A DNA stretch of 64,000 nt. Source: an uncultured Anaeroplasmataceae bacterium (GTDB lineage: Bacteria > Bacillota_I > Bacilli_A > Acholeplasmatales > Anaeroplasmataceae). Where the stretch lies: assembly GCA_910579215.1 (NCBI GenBank), contig CAJTTN010000008.1:20591-84590 (forward strand). Reading direction: 5' to 3'. The first letter of the stretch is position 1; each line of letters begins with the position of its first letter. Of the stretch, positions 24,681 through 33,800 are shown one piece after another. The notes beneath the pieces are model-generated. The model was given only the letters and a program-made list of their open reading frames with translations, made no database searches and had not been told where the DNA came from. The position numbers were made by a program, and so were the translations under genes.

Positions 24681-25217
24681 TCAATTTTTCAATTCCTCTT
24701 TATATGTTTTTTGACTAATAACATATCGGTAATGGGGCATATCTATACCACGATAATGCTTTACCCAAGTATCCTTTATTTTCATTCCATTTTTTAAAGC
24801 AACCTTTTGAGAGGCTAAGTTTATATCTCTAATAATAGAACACACTTCTATAGCATTTAATTTGTCAAAAGCATACCTCTTACAGGCCTTTGCAGCTTCT
24901 ATAGCATATCCCTTATGCCAATATCTTCTTTGAAAAAGATACCCTATTTCTAAAACCTCATCCTCTTTCCATGGCTGTATGGTTAAACCACATTGACCAA
25001 TCATTTCCTTATTTTCTTTTAAAACAACTGCCCATAATCCAAACTTCCATTTTCTATATCTAGAAATTTGACGTGTTAACCATTGACTAGTCTCTAAATC
25101 CGTAAACGCCCCTTCATAATATTTCATAGTCTCTTCATCCTGTAAAATCTTACTAAGAGCAACGTAATCCTCTGGGCTTATTTCTCTTAAAATTAATCTC
25201 TTTGTTTCTAAAATCAT
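24681..25217 (-). CDS. RimJ/RimL-type GNAT acetyltransferase
   Basis: A 178-aa GNAT protein with the family opening MILETKRLILREISPEDYVAL, the Trp-rich LWAVVLKENKEMIGQCGL, the CoA loop LFQRRYWHKGYAIEAAKAC and NLASQKVALKNGMKI. Members acetylate protein N-termini or small amines; this one's substrate is unknown. It stands alone between the ArsR and NUDIX genes. Confidence 0.85.
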   Translation of the reverse strand: MILETKRLILREISPEDYVALSKILQDEETMKYYEGAFTDLETSQWLTRQISRYRKWKFGLWAVVLKENKEMIGQCGLTIQPWKEDEVLEIGYLFQRRYWHKGYAIEAAKACKRYAFDKLNAIEVCSIIRDINLASQKVALKNGMKIKDTWVKHYRGIDMPHYRYVISQKTYKEELKN

Positions 25218-25286
25218 CGTTTCATCTTTTTCCTACTTTTTATTTCTAATTTTCAAATTCATACTATACATTAATTATTAAAAAAT

Positions 25287-25757
25287 TTAAATATTTAAGT
25301 CAATATCAAAATATTTTTTAAAATAATCCCTTATGGCCTCCTTGGGATTATCACTTAGGTTAGAAGGAATTGTATCTTGATTAAACCATTTTGTTTGAGA
25401 CACTTCCCCGTCTAGATAATTGAATTCTCCATGAAATTTATGACATACATATACAATATCTATACAGGAGGTTTCATCTCCATTAGGATAAATATGATGA
25501 TAGCTTTTACCAGAATATACGCCTAAAAGCTCTAAATCCTCTACTTCTAAATTTAATTCCTCTTTAACTTCTCTTTTAGCAGCTTCGACAGTATTTTCAT
25601 CTATTTCTATTGCTCCACCATGATGTCCCCATTTCCCATCGTCTTTTCGTTGTTGAAGTAAAATATTACCTTTTCCATCGCCTATAATCACGCATGCACA
25701 TGGCATAATTATTGTTTCATGTCCAATCTTTTTTCTAATATTTTTAATATACCCCAT
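25287..25757 (-). CDS. NUDIX hydrolase
   Basis: A 156-aa protein with a complete NUDIX box: GGAIEIDENTVEAAKREVKE then EL (G-x5-E-x7-REVxEEL). The N-terminal IIMPCACVIIGDGKGNILLQQR and WGHHGG match the family. It hydrolyses an unknown nucleoside-diphosphate-linked compound. The 265-nt region upstream of the next gene (25758-26022) shows only a terminator. Confidence 0.9.
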   Translation of the reverse strand: MGYIKNIRKKIGHETIIMPCACVIIGDGKGNILLQQRKDDGKWGHHGGAIEIDENTVEAAKREVKEELNLEVEDLELLGVYSGKSYHHIYPNGDETSCIDIVYVCHKFHGEFNYLDGEVSQTKWFNQDTIPSNLSDNPKEAIRDYFKKYFDIDLNI

Positions 25758-25948
25758 CTGTTTTCTCCTTATAATTATTTATTTTTTCATTGTTTTTAAA
25801 ATTTATATTCGTAATTTATAGCTTAGAAAATCCACTTATTTAATAAATTACTTTAGAGTTATTTTACCATAATTAAACCTTCACTGTCCATTCTAATATC
25901 ATATTTTAGCTATTACATTTCTAATCCGTTTTTAATATTTCGATAAAA

Positions 25949-25990
25949 AAAGACAAATATATACTCTTTAAAAAACTTATATTTGTCTTT
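25949..25990 (-). terminator. Hairpin terminator after nucleotidyltransferase operon
   Basis: aagacaaatata pairs with tatatttgtctt; a run of A on the plus strand gives U on the minus transcript. It lies downstream of the nucleotidyltransferase gene ending at 26023. Confidence 0.75.
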
Positions 25991-26022
25991 CTTACGTTAT
26001 AAAAATTGACAGTTCTAATTCT

Positions 26023-26685
26023 CTAGTTTCCTAAATCCAATCTCTTTCCCACCATCTTATATGCTTTTAAATGTATTTTATTTACTACCTCTTCTATAAT
26101 ACTACCTAAAGAATCATAACTCCCCTTTAAGCCTTTAATTACTTTAATATCCTCTTTATTAAAAATATAAAAGGGTGGTACTGCAAAATTGGAAATAGAA
26201 ATACTAGGCTTTTCTTTAAAGTCCATCACTCTATTTTCACAAAGAACAGCTTGTCCCGTTCTTTTTAATTTTTCTTCATCCTTTTCTTTATAACACATGA
26301 TACTAGATACTTTATCTATATAAAAATAATCGATAAAACAAGATAAAGAAAAATCTAATAAATTATCACAAGCCATTACCAAACAATCATCATCTATTTC
26401 CTGTATCCCTAGAATTAAATCATTACCAGCGCCTATTCTATTCTCATTACAGGTACTACCATCATCTATCACCTTGATGCCCTTATTTTTACTATATTCT
26501 AAAAATAAAGAATAAAATTTATGATTGGATACTAATATAATTTCATCTATAAAAGAATGTTTTAAATCCTCTATTAAATAATCTAATATCCTTTTCCCCT
26601 GATACTCTAATAAAGCTTTAGGTGTATGTAGTGTCTTAGGATAAAGTCTTGTGGCATATCCTGCACATAAAATAACTACTTTCAT
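26023..26685 (-). CDS. Sugar-phosphate nucleotidyltransferase
   Basis: A 220-aa NTP-transferase. The N-terminal nucleotide-binding motif is MKVVILCAGYATRLYPKT, followed by PKALLEYQGKRILDYLIEDL; DDCLVMACDNLLDF holds the metal-binding Asp. It would charge a sugar 1-phosphate with an NTP. Its start overlaps the stop of the GHMP kinase by 4 nt, so kinase and transferase act in sequence, as in UDP-sugar salvage. The sugar is unknown but the kinase points to galacturonate or galactose. Confidence 0.85.
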   Translation of the reverse strand: MKVVILCAGYATRLYPKTLHTPKALLEYQGKRILDYLIEDLKHSFIDEIILVSNHKFYSLFLEYSKNKGIKVIDDGSTCNENRIGAGNDLILGIQEIDDDCLVMACDNLLDFSLSCFIDYFYIDKVSSIMCYKEKDEEKLKRTGQAVLCENRVMDFKEKPSISISNFAVPPFYIFNKEDIKVIKGLKGSYDSLGSIIEEVVNKIHLKAYKMVGKRLDLGN

Positions 26686-27785
26686 AAATCTACTCCATCC
26701 CTTAAGTGGACTGGAACAACCTTAAATTCTTTTTCAAGCTCAGGATATAAATTTAAGTATTCATGTTTTATTTCATCTATAATAGAATTTACTTTTATCT
26801 TTTCAACCAAAGCTAAACTACTTCCATTAAATCCAGCTCCTAAAAATCTCATTCCTAATACTCCATCTATACTTTTTGTGAGTTCAAATAAATCAATTAA
26901 GACTTTAGAACCACTTTCATAATTATAAATAGAAGATAAGCAAGACTCAGTCATCAGTTTACCAAAGGTAATCATATCATTCTTACGCCAAGCCTGTAAC
27001 CCTAATCTCACTCTTTCCATCTCAGTAAAGTAATGACGACTTCTTTTTAATTCTACTTCATTTAATATATCTTTATATCTTTTATAATAGTATTCTGGTA
27101 TATCTCTTAATTTACCACAAATATTAGTGTCTATGTTTAACTTTTTATAACACTCTTTTAATTCTTCTACTCTTTGATTATATTTAGAATCTACTAAATT
27201 TCTTTTTATGCCACTATAAAGAATTAAAAATTGATACTCCTTATTGAATTCTTTATTTTCAACAGTAAAGGAATATTTAGTTAGCGTATCTAAAAAAAGC
27301 ATTGAATCTTTTTTTCCTAGCACCTCACAGCTAGGATCTAATATTCCTACACTTAATCCCATAAATTCGTGTTCTACCTGATAAACTAGTTCTATGATTT
27401 CTTCTTTAGATAAAACTATCTCATTAATTTCACAAATTGCAGATAAAAAGGCAATCTGGCTACTACTTGAAGAAGATATACCACCTGATGGTAAATCTCC
27501 TTGAAAGGTTCCTTTTAAACCTTTACAAAATTTAAATTTATTTTTTAAAATTTCTACTACTCCTCTAAAATAATCTGCCCAGTCCCCACATCTTTGATTT
27601 TTAGAATGGATATCAAATTCATAGATTCCTTCATAGTCTAGACTAGATAATATTATTTTAGAAGAATTAATTTCTTCATATTCAAATGTAATTCCTATAT
27701 CTACACTTGTCCCACTTACCACCCCATACTGATGATCAATATGGGCTCCTAGAGGACAAATACGATAAGGACAAAATGTTTTCAT
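26682..27785 (-). CDS. GHMP sugar kinase, galacturonokinase-like
   Basis: A 367-aa sugar-1-kinase. The substrate motif CPYRICPLGAHIDHQYG is close to that of plant galacturonokinases and related to the galactokinase GRxNLIGEHTDYxxG signature. The ATP loop is GDLPSGGISSSSSSQ (about residue 97), and the C-terminal GHMP motif is MRFLGAGFNGSSLALV. Product would be a sugar 1-phosphate for the neighbouring nucleotidyltransferase. An AGGAGG RBS lies just before ATG and a strong hairpin lies 17 nt upstream. A pectinesterase elsewhere in the window fits use of pectin sugars. Confidence 0.8.
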   Translation of the reverse strand: MKTFCPYRICPLGAHIDHQYGVVSGTSVDIGITFEYEEINSSKIILSSLDYEGIYEFDIHSKNQRCGDWADYFRGVVEILKNKFKFCKGLKGTFQGDLPSGGISSSSSSQIAFLSAICEINEIVLSKEEIIELVYQVEHEFMGLSVGILDPSCEVLGKKDSMLFLDTLTKYSFTVENKEFNKEYQFLILYSGIKRNLVDSKYNQRVEELKECYKKLNIDTNICGKLRDIPEYYYKRYKDILNEVELKRSRHYFTEMERVRLGLQAWRKNDMITFGKLMTESCLSSIYNYESGSKVLIDLFELTKSIDGVLGMRFLGAGFNGSSLALVEKIKVNSIIDEIKHEYLNLYPELEKEFKVVPVHLRDGVDL

Positions 27786-27801
27786 ATTTTCCTCCTTTTA
27801 A

Positions 27802-27834
27802 ATATAGCCAAGAGTGGTATGCTCTTGGCTATAT
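27802..27834 (-). promoter_or_regulatory. Perfect 13-bp hairpin ahead of kinase RBS
   Basis: atatagccaagag and its exact complement enclose a 7-nt loop. On the minus strand no T-run follows; the RBS aggagg comes 8 nt later. It may terminate the upstream gene weakly or be a 5'-leader structure affecting kinase translation. Confidence 0.55.
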
Positions 27835-27837
27835 AGT

Positions 27838-28464
27838 TTATAAATTTAATTCTTCTTTAATTATCTCAACTGCATCTCTATTAAAATCAGTTGGTTTCCA
27901 ATTTTCTAAAGAAAATCCATTCTCTAATTTTTCTATTAATGCTGGTCCATTAAAAAAACTTGCAGAGTTTAACTTTAAGAAATCTTCTTTCCAAGAGTTG
28001 TCTTTTATTTTTTTGTGTAATACATTTAATACATAATCTTTGAAAAATAAAATATTGCCTTCATAATCACGCACAGCCCAATATTTACATGGAGCAGGTC
28101 TACCTCCAAAAGTCGAACAATCACGATAATATTTAGGAATCTTAAAATCATTTGGAACTTCGTACTTGCCAAGTTTTATTGCTTGTCTTACACGCCAGTG
28201 TACCATACTACTTAATTGAATATTAATTAAATAGTCTTCTTTTTTTTCTATTATATCTTGAATATTTGAAGGAACATCATTATATAGTTTTGAAAATATT
28301 CTACATATTTGTCCCCCATGGTAGTTAATTCCCGCAACTTGTGCTATTGCATACCCTTTATTTGTTATTACAGCATATACTTCTCCTATATGTTTGACAT
28401 TTTTTAGATATTCTTTAAAGACTATATTGTTTCTTTTTAATAATTCAATATGATTCTCCATCAT
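27838..28464 (-). CDS. Candidate immunity protein at end of Rhs island
   Basis: A 208-aa protein. GEVYAVITNKGYAIAQVAGI at residue 27 resembles the opening strands of Imm26-type immunity proteins, a weak match. It is directly downstream of the orphan Rhs tip with the GIY-YIG toxin, the usual place of a cognate immunity gene. No catalytic motif is seen. It could be an unrelated hypothetical protein. Confidence 0.45.
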   Translation of the reverse strand: MMENHIELLKRNNIVFKEYLKNVKHIGEVYAVITNKGYAIAQVAGINYHGGQICRIFSKLYNDVPSNIQDIIEKKEDYLINIQLSSMVHWRVRQAIKLGKYEVPNDFKIPKYYRDCSTFGGRPAPCKYWAVRDYEGNILFFKDYVLNVLHKKIKDNSWKEDFLKLNSASFFNGPALIEKLENGFSLENWKPTDFNRDAVEIIKEELNL

Positions 28465-28500
28465 AAATAATCACCCATTTTATTTTACCATTTAAATTGT

Positions 28501-29715
28501 TTAAAGGCAACAAATCAATCTAAATATTTCAACAGAGGCATGCAATGAATTTGAGGAAGCTATACTATTTATCTTATTTAATAAGGTTCCTGTTCCTTTA
28601 CAAACTCTACCAACATGTTCAATAACGGTTTGCTCGATTACTCTAGCACTTTCTTTACTAACATTTGTAACTAAAGGCGTTATATCTCTACCGCTTCTTG
28701 CTAAATGCTCTGCACCACGTCTTGCAAGACTATTTGTAATTCCAACATAGTCATCTGTTGTAGATAAATATACATTGCAATTGCCTTTTTCTAATTCTTT
28801 AGCAGCATCTTGTAATCTAAGTCTCTCAGCTTTATTTAAGCCACTTATTATGTCATCGGTATTTGCCTTTGGCATAGCTTGATTTGCTGCTTTGATACTC
28901 TTTGAAATAGCACTTACTGCACTTGATACACAATATAGAATTGCTCCTGCGGTAAATCCATCTACAAAGCCTGTAATAGCACTATCTGCAAATCCTTTAA
29001 AGAACCCATTTCCTTGAATGGCAGATATTATACCTCCAATCAGTCCTCCAATAACGGCTCCCGATATGGCTGCTCCTAATCCAGCATTAAACATACCTAT
29101 TCCAAAGGCTTGAGTTCCTGGAATACACATCAAAATAATCGACACTGCAAAAGTTAATGTAAAAAGCCCATACCGGATGACCGACTTCCAGTTCCTATCC
29201 CACCACGAATATCCAGCTAGGGGATCATAAACTGGATCAGGCATTAAATCCGTATTTGTTAATACTGTAAAGTTATTTGAGCCCAAATCTGTTGGGTTGT
29301 CTGTGCATATCGCATTTAAATTTAAGGCACCAATTGTATTAGATGAATCTAAAACTGTTTCTATTTCCATAGAATCAATATAACTACATAGATTAGGGTC
29401 ATAATAACGACCATTAATGAAATACATTTCTGTTTCACTATCATAATAATGCCCTCTCCAACGAATTGGATTTAAAGTTGCAAATGGATCTGAATTATTT
29501 AATATGTTAACTTTTGTATTTCCCCAAGCATCATAAAAATACTCAGTGATGATTACACCATCTTTTATGACTGCCACTATATTTCCTTGACCATCTTTTG
29601 CATAGTCATAATCTATAGTGTTTCCGTCAAATGAAATATAAAATCCAAATTTATTGTCTATAAAAATAAATATTAAAAAGTTTATTAAAATAAAAACACT
29701 AATAATATTGTTCAA
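28501..29715 (-). pseudogene. Orphan Rhs C-terminal tip with GIY-YIG nuclease toxin
   Basis: A 404-codon frame. Its first 30 residues are unrelated filler; from IDYDYAKDGQGNIVAVIKDG on it copies the end of the full Rhs gene, including DSETEMYFINGRYYDP and the hydrophobic loop, at nucleotide identity. After SIKAANQ it diverges to a new toxin: NVYLSTTDDYVGITNSLARR (GIY-YIG core with Arg), then ARVIEQTVIEHVG (catalytic Glu) and LLNKINSI (Asn). It lacks the Rhs shell and cannot be exported alone, so it is best seen as a silent cassette for toxin replacement by recombination. It is followed by a candidate immunity gene. Confidence 0.8.
28898..29617. repeat. 720-bp direct repeat, orphan copy
   Basis: Identical to 31599-32318 in all lines I compared (offset 2701). 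It encodes the Rhs closing repeats and a Gly-rich transmembrane region before the variable toxin. Confidence 0.9.
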
Positions 29716-30309
29716 TTATCACTTGTTTTTTAGTTTCAATTTCGTCAAAAATGAATTGGACTAAATCCCCACTTCTTTTACTTCCAATGTACCTTAGTGG
29801 TTTTCCATTTTTAATTGGCCATTCCGATTCTTGAACCCAGTGAGGGTAATGTTTTTTTTCTAAATAAAACAATGTTTTACATCTATCTTTAACATATTTT
29901 TTTCTTTGTGATTCTGATAAATGAATTGGTAGTTTATCTATAATTTCTCTTTCTATATATTCACCAGCTTCATCACTAGCCAAATATTCTGGAATAGCAT
30001 CTAAAGCTATTTCATAGTTTTTTTTATATTTCTCAAAATACTTGATATTATTTTCTCCAAAACATTTATAAACAATGTCATAAACACTATACTTTTTACA
30101 GAAAACATCCGATATACTAAGTGAATGATTCAATAGTTTTTGAAAAGTTGCATAATGAGTATATGTACTATATGAAAAAATATTGTTTTTATAGCGTCCA
30201 TATACCTTTTATTTAAAATAACCATTAATTCTTTATCTAAAGATTTTAGAAAATCATTATAAGAAATATTCCCTTGTAAATACTCTTCAATAACTATTTT
30301 TTTATCCAT
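29699..30309 (-). pseudogene. Frameshifted immunity-like gene
   Basis: Two overlapping frames appear to be one gene. The first (30309 down to about 30175; MDKKIVIEEYLQGNISYNDF) has an RBS; the second (to 29699) has no good start (TTG) and continues into a conserved end, WPIKNGKPLRYIGSKRSGDL and QVIIEQYY. The break is at an A-rich run near 30175-30181. The end matches the style of immunity proteins with a W-P-x-G-K-P-L motif. It lies between the main Rhs gene and the orphan tip. It overlaps the orphan frame by 17 nt. Confidence 0.6.
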
Positions 30310-30453
30310 TTTCTTCTCCATTTCTAATACAATTAATTATTTGATAATGTAATTTATCCTACTCAAACTGAAATTTCTCTAGTGGTATTGTATGTATCAT
30401 AATTTTCTCAAAAATCATAACAGATGCCTCCCTTGTCTATATTTATCCTCTAA

Positions 30454-30801
30454 TTAAAATACATCCAACCGCATCACTTCAAATTCAACAAAATCATCAT
30501 TTTTTATATCTCCTGGTAATGATGAATCCAAATATATTTTAATTTCTCCTAAAGCAACAAGTTGCTCTGCACGATTTATCACCTTACAACATAGTTTATA
30601 TGCATAATAATTATCCAATTTAACTATTTTTTCATTATTAGTTTCCGACTTAACAATATTTTGGGATAAAAATGCATGCAGCCTTATATCTTTTATAGAA
30701 TTTAAATTAGAAGTACAATAACATAATAAATTATAATCTTCATTTTTCAATAATATTTCAGCTTCATAATCTTCTTCTTGAAGTTTTGTTATAGAAATCA
30801 T
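30454..30801 (-). CDS. Candidate immunity protein for the main Rhs toxin
   Basis: A 115-aa acidic, beta-rich protein with no signal peptide (IVKLDNYYAYKLCCKVINRA, then FVEFEVMRLDVF). It begins 32 nt after the Rhs stop, the classical immunity position. No family is recognised. Small size, acidity and location support immunity; there is no direct sequence proof. Confidence 0.5.
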   Translation of the reverse strand: MISITKLQEEDYEAEILLKNEDYNLLCYCTSNLNSIKDIRLHAFLSQNIVKSETNNEKIVKLDNYYAYKLCCKVINRAEQLVALGEIKIYLDSSLPGDIKNDDFVEFEVMRLDVF

Positions 30802-30832
30802 ATTGCATCCCTCTCCTTTTTATATTATATAT

Positions 30833-33800
30833 TTATATAATGAATTTTGCTGTCTGCTTTGCTAAATTTGCCACATGTCTAATACCAAATGTTGCTATAT
30901 TTTTTCCACCATTTTTCAATCCGACAAATGCGTAATTTGCTTTACCATTTGAACCGAAAAAGCGTATATATCCATTCATCTCTGAGATATATTCACCATG
31001 TTTTACAACATAGTTTGCCAATTGGTTATAGTCATCAACATTTTTAACTAAATCTCCAAATTCTTTACCATGTTTAGCAAAATGCTCATTTAATTGCTTT
31101 ACATTTTCAAATTGTAAATCATCAATTTTATTTACCGCGCTCGTAGCACATACGTTGTGAACCAATACACCTTTATTAGTAACATAATAAGTGTGAGCGT
31201 TTTCTACTTCTAAATTGTATACATCAACTAACTCTTCGGTATGTTCAATAGATATATTGTCTACTTCAACTACGGCATTATTATATAATACTACTTTATC
31301 TTTTTCAACTAATTCACTAGCTTTTTTCCAACCATAATCAACAACATAGAAAGGATGCCCTAGAGTTGTTGTTATCTCTTCTCCAGCAATAGATAAATGT
31401 ACTAGATCATGAGTTTGATTTCTAAATAGGTTAGTCACTCTATTTAAAATCTTTTCTCCTGTTTCTTCACACCATGACCATACTTTATCATCAAGCTCAA
31501 TGTCTTCAATCTTTTTATAGCCTTCTGCTGTCATTACCAACGTTCCAGCTACAAAACATTGTGCTGGCTTAGCACATACTTGATTAGATGCTTTAATGCT
31601 CTTTGAAATAGCACTTACTGCACTTGATACACAATATAGAATTGCTCCTGCGGTAAATCCATCTACAAAGCCTGTAATAGCACTATCTGCAAATCCTTTA
31701 AAGAACCCATTTCCTTGAATGGCAGATATTATACCTCCAATCAGTCCTCCAATAACGGCTCCCGATATGGCTGCTCCTAATCCAGCATTAAACATACCTA
31801 TTCCAAAGGCTTGAGTTCCTGGAATACACATCAAAATAATCGACACTGCAAAAGTTAATGTAAAAAGCCCATACCGGATGACCGACTTCCAGTTCCTATC
31901 CCACCACGAATATCCAGCTAGGGGATCATAAACTGGATCAGGCATTAAATCCGTATTTGTTAATACTGTAAAGTTATTTGAGCCCAAATCTGTTGGGTTG
32001 TCTGTGCATATCGCATTTAAATTTAAGGCACCAATTGTATTAGATGAATCTAAAACTGTTTCTATTTCCATAGAATCAATATAACTACATAGATTAGGGT
32101 CATAATAACGACCATTAATGAAATACATTTCTGTTTCACTATCATAATAATGCCCTCTCCAACGAATTGGATTTAAAGTTGCAAATGGATCTGAATTATT
32201 TAATATGTTAACTTTTGTATTTCCCCAAGCATCATAAAAATACTCAGTGATGATTACACCATCTTTTATGACTGCCACTATATTTCCTTGACCATCTTTT
32301 GCATAGTCATAATCTATAATGCTTCCATCGGAGGCAATATATCTAACTCCTGCTATACCCATTAAGTCATACATATATCTCAGTTTAATACCATTAGAGT
32401 AGTCTTCTCCCAATAGTTTAGACCCATCATAATAATATTTAACTTTAATACCACCAGAATTATCCTTAGTAACACGATTTCCTTGATAATTATAAGTGAA
32501 AAATGTATTTAAGTAAAAGCTTAATAAATTACCTCTCTCCCAACCTAATTTGTAGGAATTGCCATTTTTTATAATATGATGAGGAAGCAAATTGTTTTCA
32601 TGATATTGTAATTCTTTTATTAGAGAACCATTTCTATAATATTTAGTTAAACGATTTAATTCATCATATTCATATTCTTTAACCTTCGTAGTACCTTGAA
32701 AAACCTTTGTCACTCTATTAATATCTTGACTATTATTATCTAAATAACTATATGTATTATCTATTCCTTGACGAGTATTATATTCTGTTTTTAGTCGATT
32801 CAATTTGTCATAAGAATATGAAATATCAGTATCTCCATTTTTGGTAGAATGAATTCTTCTAATATTTTCATTCTCATCATAACTATAATCAAATTGATAT
32901 GTACAATCTTTTATTTTATGAGTTGAATTTTGAACTAAATTAGAATAAAAGACAGTATTATCTTTTGGAATAAAGTTGTATTCTAAAGAAGAATCACTAT
33001 TATTTTTCTTTTTTACTACGCCTAATATATTATCATATTCATATGAGAACCCAAATTTTTTGACTTCTTTCCATTCATCTTTTCCATCATCTTTTTGATC
33101 ATCATAAACAGATGTTTTAATTATTTGAGGAGCGGTATAAATATTATTCTTTTCAACAGAGGTCTTATAATGTGTATTTCCAATAACATATTTGGTATTT
33201 TGCGAATCTAACTGTTGAATTCTTAAAATTTCTTTATCATTCTTTTCAATTTTATAACCACAAGCATCATTATTATTATCATACCAAAATGTTGTTTGAG
33301 TTCCATCCAAACTATCGTTGATATGTTTAATTTTTGCTATACTTTGACTTTCAGCTAATGGAGTAGAATAACTATTTGAATTAATGTGAGCATCTTGTTC
33401 TTGATATTCAAATTCAACTTTTTTAAAAAAGATATCGCTAAAAAAGATTTTTCTAGGTCTACCATACTTATCCTTCTCAGTAGTGATTTTACAATTTGTC
33501 AAATGATTAATTTCTTCTTGTAAATCGCCACCAAACGAACTACCATTAGGCGTAACAGATTTAGATTTCACTTCAAGAATTTCTTTATTTTTTTCTATGT
33601 AATATTTCTTTATATTCCCATAAATATCATAATCAAAACCAAACCTATACTTTTCATTATCTGTAATTGCTTTAATTCTCCCAAGGGAATCATATTCAAA
33701 ATGATGGTAAACCTTTTTATTGAAATCAAAGTTTATAGATTGCTCTTTTACACGATTTAATAAATCATAAGAAAAATTTTGTGTATAATTATTTCCCACT

